Shown: positions 16,721-25,726 of the stretch, piece after piece
Numbering within the stretch: the stretch's first letter is position 1
How the letters are laid out: every line of letters starts with the position of its first letter
Assembly (NCBI GenBank): GCA_036496385.1
Contig: DASXLD010000086.1
Location: 1-64,000 of the forward strand
Direction of reading: 5' to 3'
Source of the DNA: Schlegelella_A sp036496385
Lineage (GTDB): Bacteria > Pseudomonadota > Gammaproteobacteria > Burkholderiales > Burkholderiaceae_C
Length of the DNA: 64,000 nucleotides
Notes under the pieces: model-generated
Databases searched by the model: none
What the model saw: only the letters and a program-made list of their open reading frames with translations
What the model was told of the DNA's origin: nothing
Translations under genes and position numbers: made by a program

Positions 16721-17044
16721 TCGCGCTGCGGAGCGCGGCCCGCGGTCGGGGTGCCGACGCCGATCCTCTTCGCGCCGCGACGCGCGGCAACCACCGTTGG
16801 GGCCTGTTCCTTGCGCGGGAGGAGCCGACGACCGACGTCGGATACCGCCGTTCGGTGCTGCGCGACGCATGGGCTCGGTTCGACCCGACGTCGCCGAATC
16901 GGCAAGCCGCGCCCGAGTCCGTCGAGCTGCAGGCGTTCGATTTCGGGCGCGCGGGCGCAGAGATAGGCGCGATCCACCCTCCTTTTTCCACCCTCGCGAG
17001 GGCTGCCTCCGGGCGACGATGGCGGCATTGACCGGAGCCGCGCC
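16721..17044. other. 324-bp gap between the flgF fragment and flgG
   Basis: No convincing reading frame. It contains a perfect 12-bp palindrome, CCCTCGCGAGGG (16991-17002), 42 bp upstream of flgG. A weak sigma-54-like arrangement (GG at 16801-16802, GC at 16813-16814) is also present. The gap is unusually long for flgF-flgG and may hold a promoter that keeps flgG-flgL expressed independently of the insertion. Confidence 0.4.
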
Positions 17045-17827
17045 ATGATGCGATCGCTGTGGATTTCGAAGACCGGGATGGAGGCCCAGCAGACCCAGCT
17101 GGACACGATCTCGAACAACCTCGCCAACGTCTCGACCAACGGCTACAAGCGCTCGCATGCGGTCTTCGAGGACCTCATGTACCAGAACATGCGCCAGGCC
17201 GGTGCTGCGAGCAGCGACCAGACCGAGCTGCCGACCGGCCTGCAGGTCGGCCTCGGCACGCGCGCCGTCGCGACGGCGCGCAACTTCAGCCAGGGCAACC
17301 TGCTGCAGAGCGCGAACCCGCTCGACGTCGCGATCCGCGGCAACGGCTTCTTCCAGATCCAGCTGCCCGACGGCACGACCGGCTACACGCGCGACGGCTC
17401 GTTCCAGGTCTCGTCGACGGGCCAGCTCGTCACCAACAACGGCTACACGGTGCAGCCGGGCATCACGATCCCGACCCAGGCGCAGACGGTGACGATCGGC
17501 AGCGACGGCACGGTGAGCGTCGTCCTGCCCGGGCAAGCGCTGCCGCAACCGGTCGGCCAGATCCAGGTCGCCAACTTCGTCAACCCAGCCGGCCTCGAGC
17601 CGAAGGGGCAGAACATGTACGCCGAGACCGCCGCGTCCGGAACGCCGAACACCGGCATCCCGGGCCTGAACGGCCTCGGCACGGTGCAGCAGGGCTTCGT
17701 CGAGACGTCGAACGTCAACGTCGTCGAAGAGCTCGTGCAGATGATCCAGACGCAGCGCGCCTACGAGCTCAACTCGAAGGCGATCCAAACGTCGGACCAG
17801 ATGCTGCAAAAGCTCGACCAGCTGTGA
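17045..17827 (+). CDS. flgG: Flagellar distal rod protein FlgG
   Basis: A 260-residue rod protein. MMRSLWISKTGMEAQQTQLD and SNNLANVSTNGYKR at the N-terminus, NPLDVAIRGNGFFQIQLPDG, and the C-terminal SNVNVVEELVQMIQTQRAYE with KAIQTSDQMLQKLDQL are textbook FlgG. It ends 11 bp before the flgH ATG. It is the first flagellar gene after the insertion. Confidence 0.97.
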   Translation: MMRSLWISKTGMEAQQTQLDTISNNLANVSTNGYKRSHAVFEDLMYQNMRQAGAASSDQTELPTGLQVGLGTRAVATARNFSQGNLLQSANPLDVAIRGNGFFQIQLPDGTTGYTRDGSFQVSSTGQLVTNNGYTVQPGITIPTQAQTVTIGSDGTVSVVLPGQALPQPVGQIQVANFVNPAGLEPKGQNMYAETAASGTPNTGIPGLNGLGTVQQGFVETSNVNVVEELVQMIQTQRAYELNSKAIQTSDQMLQKLDQL

Positions 17828-17838
17828 GCCCGTCGACG

Positions 17839-18531
17839 ATGAAACGCTTCGCCACCGCAGTCGCCTGCGCCGTCATCTTCGCGGCCGTCATCGCCGGCCT
17901 CAGCGGCTGCGCGCAGCTCAACCCGCGCCCGCCGGTCGATCTCGCGTCGCCGATCTACGCCGCGCCCGAGGCGCCGGCGGCGCCGCCGCCGGCCAACGGA
18001 TCGATCTACCAGGCGGCGCAGTTCCGGCCGCTGTTCGAGGATCACCGCGCCCGCCTGGTCGGCGACTCGATCACGATCCAGATCGTCGAGAACATCTCGG
18101 CGACGCAGAAGAGCACCAGCTCGATCGACAAGAGCGGCAAGGTCGCGGCGAGCATCACCGCGCTGCCCGGGCTGTCGCCGAACTCGTTCAACCGCGCGAG
18201 CGCGGCGGGGACATCGAGCAACAGCTTCGCCGGCGCCGGCACGACCGCGAACAGCAACGAATTCAGCGGCACCATCACCGCCGTCGTCACCGGGGTGCTG
18301 GCCAACGGCCATCTCCTCGTCGCCGGCGAGAAGCAGATCGGCGTCAACCACAACGTCGACGTGCTGCGCTTCTCCGGCCAGGTCGACCCGCGCATGATCC
18401 AGTCGGGCAACGTCGTCGCCTCGGCGAACGTCGCCAACGTCCGCATCGAGCAACGCGGCCGTGGCGCGCAGGCCGATGCGCAGGGAATGGGCTGGCTGTC
18501 GCGCTTCTTCCTCAACGTGCTGCCGATCTGA
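17839..18531 (+). CDS. flgH: Flagellar L-ring lipoprotein FlgH
   Basis: Outer-membrane L-ring protein, 230 residues. It has a lipoprotein signal with lipobox LSGC (FAAVIAGLSGCAQ), FRPLFEDHRARLVGDSITIQ, and VDVLRFSGQVDPRMIQSGN near the C-terminus. The ATG at 17839 is used; an in-frame GTG at 17824 overlapping the flgG stop would add five residues. No strong ribosome site is visible, so coupling to flgG is likely. Confidence 0.95.
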   Translation: MKRFATAVACAVIFAAVIAGLSGCAQLNPRPPVDLASPIYAAPEAPAAPPPANGSIYQAAQFRPLFEDHRARLVGDSITIQIVENISATQKSTSSIDKSGKVAASITALPGLSPNSFNRASAAGTSSNSFAGAGTTANSNEFSGTITAVVTGVLANGHLLVAGEKQIGVNHNVDVLRFSGQVDPRMIQSGNVVASANVANVRIEQRGRGAQADAQGMGWLSRFFLNVLPI

Positions 18532-18545
18532 CGGCCGGGGTCGAC

Positions 18546-19685
18546 ATGCAGCCGATCGACCGGATCCTTCGCGCCTCGATCGTCATCGCCGCGCTGCTCG
18601 CGAGCGCCGCCGTGTGGTGGCCGCAACCGGCGCAGGCGGCGCGGATCAAGGAGGTCGCGTCGGTGCAGGGCGTGCGCAGCAACCAGCTGGTCGGCTACGG
18701 CCTCGTCGTCGGCCTCGACGGCACCGGCGACCAGACGACGTCGGCGCCGTTCACGACCCAGACGCTGCTCGCGATGCTGCAGCAGATGGGCGTCACGGTG
18801 CCTCCGGGCGCAGCGGCGAACATGCAGCTCAAGAACGTCGCCACGGTGATGGTGACGGCGCAGCTGCCGGCATTCGCGCAGCCGGGGCAGGTGATCGACG
18901 TCAACGTCTCCTCGCTCGCCAACGCCAAGAGCCTGCGCGGCGGCACGCTGATCGCGACGCCGCTGAAGGGTGCCGACGGCCAGATCTACGCCATCGCCCA
19001 AGGCAACGTCGTGATCGCCGGCGCCGGCGCCTCGGCGGCGGGATCGAAGGTGCAGATCAACCATCTGAGCGCTGGCCGCATTCCCGACGGCGCGACGGTC
19101 GAGCGGGGCGTGCCGACCTCGATCGCCGACGGCGATGCGATCCAGCTCGACCTCAACGCGACCGACTTCGCCACCGCGCGCGAGGTCGTCCGTGCGATCA
19201 ACACGCGGATGGGCGGCGGCACCGCCGACGCGCTCGACGGCCGTGCCGTTCGCGTCCGGGTGCCGGCCTCGGCCGACGCGCGCGTCTCCTTCATGGCCGA
19301 GATCGAGAACCTCGAGGTCAAGCAGCCGACGCCGTCGGCAAAGGTCGTGATCAACGCGCGCACCGGCTCGATCGTCATGAACCAGGCCGTGACGCTGCTG
19401 CCTTGCGCCGTCGCGCACGGCAACCTGTCGGTGACGATCAGCACGACGCCGGTCGCGAGCCAGCCCGGCCCGTTCGCGCGCGCCGGCCAGACGGTCGTCA
19501 CCGAGAAGGCCGACATCACCATCCACCAGCAGGCCGGCTCGCTCGTCCAGATGCCGGCCGGCGCCAAGCTCGGCGACGTCGTCAGGGCGCTCAACTCACT
19601 CGGCGCGACGCCTCAGGACCTGCTCGCGATCCTGCAGGCGCTGAAATCGGCCGGCGCGATGACCGCCGAGCTCGAGGTGATCTGA
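18546..19685 (+). CDS. flgI: Flagellar P-ring protein FlgI
   Basis: Periplasmic P-ring protein, 379 residues. A signal peptide is followed by AARIKEVASVQGVRSNQLVG and YGLVVGLDGTGDQT, with NVATVMVTAQLPAFAQPGQ and GSLVQMPAGAKLGDVVRALN toward the C-terminus. FlgA, encoded divergently upstream, assists its assembly. The stop overlaps the flgJ start (TGATG). Confidence 0.97.
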   Translation: MQPIDRILRASIVIAALLASAAVWWPQPAQAARIKEVASVQGVRSNQLVGYGLVVGLDGTGDQTTSAPFTTQTLLAMLQQMGVTVPPGAAANMQLKNVATVMVTAQLPAFAQPGQVIDVNVSSLANAKSLRGGTLIATPLKGADGQIYAIAQGNVVIAGAGASAAGSKVQINHLSAGRIPDGATVERGVPTSIADGDAIQLDLNATDFATAREVVRAINTRMGGGTADALDGRAVRVRVPASADARVSFMAEIENLEVKQPTPSAKVVINARTGSIVMNQAVTLLPCAVAHGNLSVTISTTPVASQPGPFARAGQTVVTEKADITIHQQAGSLVQMPAGAKLGDVVRALNSLGATPQDLLAILQALKSAGAMTAELEVI

Positions 19686-20605
19686 TGACGGCAGCGGCGA
19701 GCGGATCGGTCGCGGCCGGCGGCGTCTCGTCGGCGACCGGCGCCGACGCCACTTCGGCGCTCTCGATCCAGGCGCTGCGCTCGGCGGCGGCGCGCGATCC
19801 GAGGTCCGCGATCCAGGAGACGGCGAAGCAGTTCGAGGCGCTCTTCATGCAGCAGTTGATGAAGAGCATGCGGGAAGCGACGATGAGCTCGGGGATGCTC
19901 GAGAACTCGGGCACGCAGCTCGGCACCGAGATGCTCGACAGCCAGTACGCGGCCAAGATGAGCGGCCTGCCCGGCGGGCTCGCGGCCGCGATCGCGCGCC
20001 AGCTCGAGCGCCAGCTCGGCAGCGGCGCCGCGGCGGCGCTCGCCGCACCGGCTGCGGCGGGCGCCGCGGGGGCTGCCGCAGCGTCGGCCGCGCAGTCGCA
20101 ATCGCTCTCGCAACGGCAGATCGATTTCATCCACATCCATCAGGACGCCGCGCGCGCCGCCGAGGCGGTGAGCGGCATCCCGGCCGCCTTCACGGTGGCG
20201 CAGGCAGCGCACGAATCGGGCTGGGGCCAGCGCGAGATCAGGAACGCCGACGGCAGCCCGTCGCACAACCTGTTCGGCATCAAGGCCGGTGCCGGCTGGA
20301 CCGGCCCGGTCGCCGAGATCACGACGACCGAATGGAGCGGCGGCGAGCCGCAGAAGGTGACGGCGAAATTTCGCGCCTACGCGTCGGATGCCGAATCGTT
20401 TCGCGACTACGCGAAGCTGATGAAGGAAAGCCCGCGCTACGCCGGCGCCGTCGCCCAGGCGGCGAGCGCACCGGCGAGCGCCGCATCGGCGCAGGGCTTC
20501 GCGAGCGCGCTGCAGCGCGCCGGCTACGCCACCGATCCCGGCTACGCCGACAAGCTCTCGCGTCTGATCAATTCGACCCTGCGGCTGCAGAAGATCGTCT
20601 CGTGA
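19685..20605 (+). CDS. flgJ: Bifunctional rod-cap protein and peptidoglycan hydrolase FlgJ
   Basis: A 306-residue two-domain protein. The N-terminal rod-binding domain carries KQFEALFMQQLMKSMREA and LDSQYAAKMSGLPGGLA. An Ala-rich linker of about 40 residues follows. The C-terminal glucosaminidase-type domain has VAQAAHESGWGQREI with the catalytic Glu, and SHNLFGIKAG. It opens a hole in the wall for the rod. The start overlaps flgI and the stop overlaps flgK. Confidence 0.96.
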   Translation: MTAAASGSVAAGGVSSATGADATSALSIQALRSAAARDPRSAIQETAKQFEALFMQQLMKSMREATMSSGMLENSGTQLGTEMLDSQYAAKMSGLPGGLAAAIARQLERQLGSGAAAALAAPAAAGAAGAAAASAAQSQSLSQRQIDFIHIHQDAARAAEAVSGIPAAFTVAQAAHESGWGQREIRNADGSPSHNLFGIKAGAGWTGPVAEITTTEWSGGEPQKVTAKFRAYASDAESFRDYAKLMKESPRYAGAVAQAASAPASAASAQGFASALQRAGYATDPGYADKLSRLINSTLRLQKIVS

Positions 20606-22602
20606 CCATCTCGTCCCTCCTCAACATCGGCCAGCGCGCCCTGACCGCGAACTACGCGGCGCTGCAGGTCACCGGCAACAACGTCGCCAACGCGAACACG
20701 CCGGGCTATTCGCGGCAAAGCGTCGAGCTCGCAACCGCATTCAGCCAGCAGACCGGTTCGGGCTTCTTCGGCAAGGGCGTCGACGTCACGACGGTGACAC
20801 GTGCACACGACGACTTCCTGACCCGCGAGGCGGCGACGAGCGCCTCGCTCGCCGCCGCCGACGACGCCCGCAGCACGCAGCTGCAACAGCTCGAGAACGT
20901 CTTTCCCACCGGCGAAGCCGGCCTCGGCTACAGCGCGCAGCAGCTCTTCAACGCCTTCGTCGACGTCTCGAACAAGCCGCAGGACCCGGCCGCGCGCCAG
21001 GTCGTGCTCGCCCGCGTCGCCGACCTCGCGGACCGCTTCAGCACCGCATCCGACCAGCTCGACGCCCAGCAGACCGGCATCGCGCAGGACCTGCGGACGG
21101 CGGTGGCATCGATCAATTCACTGACGGCGCGCATCGCGGCGCTGAACCAGAGCATCGCCAACGCGCAGGGCACGGGGCACACGCCGAACGATCTGCTCGA
21201 CCAGCGCGACAGCGCGATCGCCGACCTTTCGAAGATCGCGCAAGTGACGACGGTCGCGGCCGCCGACGGCACCGTCGGCGTCTTCCTCGGCGGCGCGCAG
21301 AAGCTCGTCCTCAGCGGCGACGCGACGCCGCTCACGGCGCTCGCCGACCCGTTCGATCCGGCCAAGGTCCAGATCGGCATCACCGAAGGCGGCACGACAC
21401 GCGCGTTTCCCGACGGCTTCATCGCCGGCGGCTCGGTCGCCGGGCTGCTGCGCGTCCAGAACCACGACCTGCCCGATGCGCGCGGCCTGCTCGGCCAACT
21501 CGCGTCGGCGATCGCCGGCGCCCTCAACCAGCAGCAGGCGCTCGGCGTCGACCTCGGCCAGCCGCCGGGGCCCGGCGCGCCGCTGCTCTCGGTCGGTGCG
21601 GCGGCGGTCGCGCCGTCGTCCAACAACGCGATGGCGGCCGGCGTCCCGGTCGCGTCGTACGTCAACGGTGCCGGCGTTCGCGTCTCGAGCGTCTCGATCG
21701 CGGTCGTCTCGACGAGCGAGCTGCAGCCGAGCGACTACGAGCTCGTCGCCGACCCGGCCCTGCCGGCGGGCAGCTATCGGCTGACACGCCTGAGCGACAA
21801 CACGACGCAGACGGTCACGAACGGCGACGTCGTCGACGGCTTCAGGATCGACATCGCCGCGCCGGCACCGGCGCCGCGCGACCGCTTCCTGCTGCAACCG
21901 GTGACGCCGTCGATCCGCTCGATCGCGCCCGCGCTCACCAACCCGATGGCAATCGCCGCGGCATCGCCGGTGACTGCCACGGTGGCCGCGACGAACACAG
22001 GAACGACGGGGGTCTCGTCGCTCACGGCAACCAGCGTTTCGCTGAATCCGAACCTGACCGCGACGATCACCTTCACCGACGATCTCGGCAACTACAGCTA
22101 CAGCCTGGTCGATACGACGTCGGCGCTGCCGACCGTGAACGGCACCGGAACCTGGGCCGCGGGGCAGCCGATCTCGCTCAACGGTTTCGACCTGCAGCTC
22201 GCGGGAGTGCCGAAGAACGGCGACTCGGTCGTCGTCGCCAAGACAACGGTGCCGGCCGGCAACAACGGCAACGCCAACGCGCTGCTCGCCTTGCGCGACG
22301 CGACGATGGTCGGCCAGCGCGCGCTCGGCGCCGGCGTCGTCGCGCCCGGCGTCAATGTCACCGATGCCTACGCGGCGGCGCTGGCGGCGATCGGCGTCCG
22401 CGTCCAGAGCGCGAGCCTCGCCGCCGATCAGTCGGCCGCGGCCGCGAGCGATGCGAAGACGGCAGTCGCCGACAAGGCCGGCGTCAACCTCGACGAGGAG
22501 GCGGCGCGCCTGATCCAGTACCAGCAGAGCTACCAGGCCGCGGCGCGGATCCTGCAAGTCGCGCAGTCGGTGTTCGACTCGCTGCTGCAGGTCGGCAACT
22601 GA
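20602..22602 (+). CDS. flgK: Hook-filament junction protein FlgK (HAP1)
   Basis: A 666-residue junction protein starting with GTG 20602, which overlaps the flgJ stop. The N-terminus TISSLLNIGQRALTANYAAL leads into NNVANANTPGYSRQ. The C-terminus GVNLDEEAARLIQYQQSYQA is the FlgK signature. The central variable domain is larger than in Escherichia coli FlgK and rich in Thr/Ala. FlgN is its presumed export chaperone. Confidence 0.95.
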   Translation: MTISSLLNIGQRALTANYAALQVTGNNVANANTPGYSRQSVELATAFSQQTGSGFFGKGVDVTTVTRAHDDFLTREAATSASLAAADDARSTQLQQLENVFPTGEAGLGYSAQQLFNAFVDVSNKPQDPAARQVVLARVADLADRFSTASDQLDAQQTGIAQDLRTAVASINSLTARIAALNQSIANAQGTGHTPNDLLDQRDSAIADLSKIAQVTTVAAADGTVGVFLGGAQKLVLSGDATPLTALADPFDPAKVQIGITEGGTTRAFPDGFIAGGSVAGLLRVQNHDLPDARGLLGQLASAIAGALNQQQALGVDLGQPPGPGAPLLSVGAAAVAPSSNNAMAAGVPVASYVNGAGVRVSSVSIAVVSTSELQPSDYELVADPALPAGSYRLTRLSDNTTQTVTNGDVVDGFRIDIAAPAPAPRDRFLLQPVTPSIRSIAPALTNPMAIAAASPVTATVAATNTGTTGVSSLTATSVSLNPNLTATITFTDDLGNYSYSLVDTTSALPTVNGTGTWAAGQPISLNGFDLQLAGVPKNGDSVVVAKTTVPAGNNGNANALLALRDATMVGQRALGAGVVAPGVNVTDAYAAALAAIGVRVQSASLAADQSAAAASDAKTAVADKAGVNLDEEAARLIQYQQSYQAAARILQVAQSVFDSLLQVGN

Positions 22603-22628
22603 CGCGGACTCCACCCCTCGAGATCGCC

Positions 22629-23828
22629 ATGCGAATCGCAACCGCCAACGCCTTCGACACCGGCATCGACACGCTGTCGCGCCGCCAGTCCGAGCTGAAT
22701 GCGCTGCAGGAGCAGCTGACGACGGGCAAGCGCGTCAACCGCGCCAGCGACGACCCGGCGGCGGCGGCACGTGCCGAGCGCGCGATGGCGAGCATCGGCC
22801 GCACCGACACCAGCCAGCGCGCCGTCGACGCGAGCCACGTCCTCATGACACAGGCTGAGAGCACGCTCGGCGATGCCGGCGATCTGCTCCAGCGCGCCCG
22901 CGAGCTGATGGTCTCGGCCGGCAACGCCAGCTACGGCGACAGCGATCGCAAGGACATTGCCAACGAGCTGCAGTCGATCCGCGACCAGCTGCTGTCGCTC
23001 GCCAACAGCGGCGACGGCGCCGGCACCTACCTGTTCGGCGGCCAGGGCTCGACCCAAAAGCCCTTCGTCGATACCGCCACCGGCGTCCAGTTCGCGGCCG
23101 CCAACGGCGAGATGCGCACCGAGCAGCCGACCGGGCTGCCGTTGACGACCGACGGCCAGGCGGCGTGGCTGCAGGCGCGCACCGGCAACGGCGTCTTCGT
23201 GACGAGCGCCGCGCCCGGCGTCCTCGGCGCAACGATCGACAACGGCCAGGTCAGCGACCCGAGCGCATTGACAGGCGCCGACTACACGCTGCAGTTCAGC
23301 GTCGCCGCCGGCGTGACGAGCTACGCGGTGCTGAAGAACGGGCTGCCGACCGCCGTCGTCGCGGCGCCGTATGTCTCCGGCCAGGCGATCACGGTCGACG
23401 GCATGACGGTCTCGGTGAGCGGAACGCCGGCCGACGGCGACCAGTTCCAGATCTCACCCTCGACGCCGACCCTCGGCGTCTTCGGCGCCCTCGACAGCGC
23501 CATCGCCGGCCTCGGGACGGCCGGGCGCACCGCGTCGCAGATTGCGCAGGGCAACGGCGACGGCCTGCGCGACATCGATTCGGTGCTCGGCAACCTGCAG
23601 AGCGCGCGCAGCGCCGCGGGCGGGGTGCTCAACCGCCTCGACAGCGAGACCGACCGCCTCGCCGCTCAAAAGCTGGCCAGCACCACGGAACAATCGAATG
23701 CGCAAGATGTGGACATGGTGCACGCGATCTCGGACTTCCAGACCAAGCAAAGCGGCTACGATGCCGCGCTCAAGTCGTACGCGATGGTGCAGAAACTGTC
23801 GTTGTTCCAGTACGTGAGCGGCGGCTAA
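22629..23828 (+). CDS. flgL: Hook-filament junction protein FlgL (HAP3)
   Basis: A 399-residue junction protein. TLSRRQSELNALQEQLTTGK and RVNRASDDPAAAARAERAM at the N-terminus are the flagellin/FlgL pattern, and the C-terminal DVDMVHAISDFQTKQSGYDA followed by LKSYAMVQKLSLFQYV completes it. It is the last flagellar structural gene of the operon; the HDOD gene follows 39 bp later and may be co-transcribed. Confidence 0.95.
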   Translation: MRIATANAFDTGIDTLSRRQSELNALQEQLTTGKRVNRASDDPAAAARAERAMASIGRTDTSQRAVDASHVLMTQAESTLGDAGDLLQRARELMVSAGNASYGDSDRKDIANELQSIRDQLLSLANSGDGAGTYLFGGQGSTQKPFVDTATGVQFAAANGEMRTEQPTGLPLTTDGQAAWLQARTGNGVFVTSAAPGVLGATIDNGQVSDPSALTGADYTLQFSVAAGVTSYAVLKNGLPTAVVAAPYVSGQAITVDGMTVSVSGTPADGDQFQISPSTPTLGVFGALDSAIAGLGTAGRTASQIAQGNGDGLRDIDSVLGNLQSARSAAGGVLNRLDSETDRLAAQKLASTTEQSNAQDVDMVHAISDFQTKQSGYDAALKSYAMVQKLSLFQYVSGG

Positions 23829-23867
23829 GGGGCCGCCGACGGCTTGGCGGCCGCTTGGGAGGCTGAT

Positions 23868-25076
23868 TTGCTCGACGTCGCGATCCTCGGTCAGGTGGCC
23901 CTCGGCTACTCGCCGTTTATCGACCGCAACCGGACGGTGGCGGCGACGCGGCTGACCGTCGTGCCGCTGCGCCCCGACGCGGTGCTCGACGTCGCCCAGC
24001 TCCTGCACGCGGTCGGCGATGTCTGGCCGGAGAGCGGCACCGCGGTCTCGCTCAACGTCGTCAGCGAAAGCCTGCTGCACGACCTGCTGCAGTCGAGCCC
24101 GACCGCCAACCTGATGGTCGAAGTGCCGAACTTCATGGCCTCCGACCCCGACAACGTCGAGGCGCTGATCCGCTTGCACGGCAACGGCAACACGCTGCTG
24201 CTGAAGGGGCGGCCCAACGACGAGCTGCCGCGCGAGGTGCTGCCTTGCTTCCGCTACTCGATCATCGATCTCGCCGATGAGCGCCGGATCGGCGCTGCCG
24301 CGGTCGCTCCGGCGGGCGTGACGCGCTCGATCCAGCACGTCCAGTCGGGCGTGCGGACGATCGCCGACATGGAGGCGTCGTTCGCGCGCGGCGCCCATGC
24401 CGTCCTCGGCTGGCCGATCGACGACGCGATCAACGCCACCGCGGCGCGCACCGGCAAGGGGATGGCACAGCCCGACATGCAGGTCGTCGTCGAGCTGATC
24501 CACCGGGTCGACAACGAGGAGGGCATCGAGAAGCTCGAGAACACGCTCAAGCGCGACCCCTCGCTCGCCTTCAAGCTGCTGCGCTACATCAACTCGCCGG
24601 CGTTCGGCCTGCGGGTGGAGATCAGCTCGTTCCGCCACGCGATCATGCTGCTCGGCTACCAACGCCTGAAGCGCTGGCTCGCGCTCCTGCTCGCGACCGC
24701 GAGCAAGGACGTCAACCTGCGGCCGATCATGTTCGCCGCCGTCCGCCGCGGCCTGCTGATGGAGGAGCTCGTCGCCGGCACGGCCGACGAGGAGATGAGG
24801 AGCGAGATGTTCATCTGCGGCGTCTTCTCGCTGCTCGATCGCATGTTCCAGGAGACCTTCGCCAAGCTGCTCGGCTCGATCCCGGTGCCCGAGCGCGTCT
24901 ACCAGGCGCTGGTCGAGGGCACCGGCCCGTACCACCCGTACCTGGTGATGGTGAAGGCGGCCGAGGGCGAGTCGGTGTACGACTACCGCGAGGCTGCCGA
25001 GCAGCTGCTGATGAGCGTTGCCGAGATCAACCGGGCGCAGCTGCGGGCGCTGATGGGCGCCGCCGCGCTCGAATGA
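23868..25076 (+). CDS. HDOD domain signalling protein (YuxH-like, degenerate EAL plus HDOD)
   Basis: A 402-residue protein. The N-terminal part (ILGQVALGYSPFIDRN onward) looks like a degenerate EAL region of the YuxH type, lacking the catalytic EAL residues. The C-terminal part is an HDOD domain (DPSLAFKLLRYINSPAFGLR, FRHAIMLLGYQRLKRWLALL). HDOD proteins act as non-enzymatic signalling scaffolds in motility and c-di-GMP networks. The start is taken as TTG 23868 because GGGAGG stands 5 bp upstream; an in-frame TTG at 23844 lacks such a site. It directly follows flgL. Confidence 0.85.
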   Translation: MLDVAILGQVALGYSPFIDRNRTVAATRLTVVPLRPDAVLDVAQLLHAVGDVWPESGTAVSLNVVSESLLHDLLQSSPTANLMVEVPNFMASDPDNVEALIRLHGNGNTLLLKGRPNDELPREVLPCFRYSIIDLADERRIGAAAVAPAGVTRSIQHVQSGVRTIADMEASFARGAHAVLGWPIDDAINATAARTGKGMAQPDMQVVVELIHRVDNEEGIEKLENTLKRDPSLAFKLLRYINSPAFGLRVEISSFRHAIMLLGYQRLKRWLALLLATASKDVNLRPIMFAAVRRGLLMEELVAGTADEEMRSEMFICGVFSLLDRMFQETFAKLLGSIPVPERVYQALVEGTGPYHPYLVMVKAAEGESVYDYREAAEQLLMSVAEINRAQLRALMGAAALE

Positions 25077-25098
25077 GGTCGGCCCGGACCGCCGCCTC

Positions 25099-25114
25099 GA
25101 CCCCGCAAGGGGTC
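25099..25114 (+). terminator. Hairpin after the HDOD gene
   Basis: A six-base-pair GC stem, GACCCC and GGGGTC, closes a GCAA tetraloop 22 bp after the HDOD stop codon. No U-run follows, so intrinsic termination would be weak; it may instead protect the transcript 3' end. The 270-bp gap up to the HPt gene shows no reading frame. Confidence 0.4.
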
Positions 25115-25348
25115 CCTTGGCGGGCGATCTTCTGAGGCCGGGCGCCGCCGGTCGCGCGCTGCGCCCTTTCGTGGCGCGCAGCACGAGCGCCGCGGGAGCC
25201 GCCGATTCAAGCTCGCCCGGGCTGCGCCGAAAATGCGCTATGCGGCCGCGGCTGCCGGCGCCATCGCGCCGATGGCACGAGGCCCGAGCGATCTTGCGTC
25301 CGACACCATGCCCCTGAGGTCCGTCCGTCTCTCACCGGGAGCGGCGCG

Positions 25349-25726
25349 ATGAGCGCAGGCGTCGCCGTGCTCGACGCCGACGCCCTCGAGCGGCTGCGCG
25401 AGCTCGATCCGCACGGCAGGAGCCACCTGCTCGAGCGCGTCCTGCGCGCCTTCGAGTCGTCGGCGTCGCGGCTGGCGGCGCAGTTCGGCGAGGCGCGCGC
25501 CTCGGGCGACATGCAGGGTATCCGCCACGTGGTCCACACCCTGAAGTCGTCGTCGGCGAGCATCGGCGCCGTCTCGCTGGCGCGACTTTGTGCCGAAATC
25601 GAGGGTTCGATCCGGGCCGAGGCATTCGCCAGCCTCCCGGACCGCCTCGATGCAATGGACCGCGAACTCGCGGCCGTGCTACAAGCCGTGACGCCCATGC
25701 TCTCCACCTCGGGCACGCCGACATGA
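25349..25726 (+). CDS. Histidine phosphotransfer (HPt) protein
   Basis: A 125-residue four-helix HPt domain protein with the phosphorylatable His in HVVHTLKSSSASIGAVSLA. HPt proteins shuttle phosphate between a hybrid kinase and a response regulator. The stop overlaps the start of the receiver-GGDEF-EAL gene by 4 bp (ATGA), so that regulator is its most likely partner. No histidine kinase lies in the window. Confidence 0.9.
   Translation: MSAGVAVLDADALERLRELDPHGRSHLLERVLRAFESSASRLAAQFGEARASGDMQGIRHVVHTLKSSSASIGAVSLARLCAEIEGSIRAEAFASLPDRLDAMDRELAAVLQAVTPMLSTSGTPT

Noticed and set aside
16799..16814. Possible sigma-54 promoter upstream of flgG
   Set aside because: GG and GC have the right spacing and TTGC is present, but the -24 element matches TGGCAC poorly; not enough to call.
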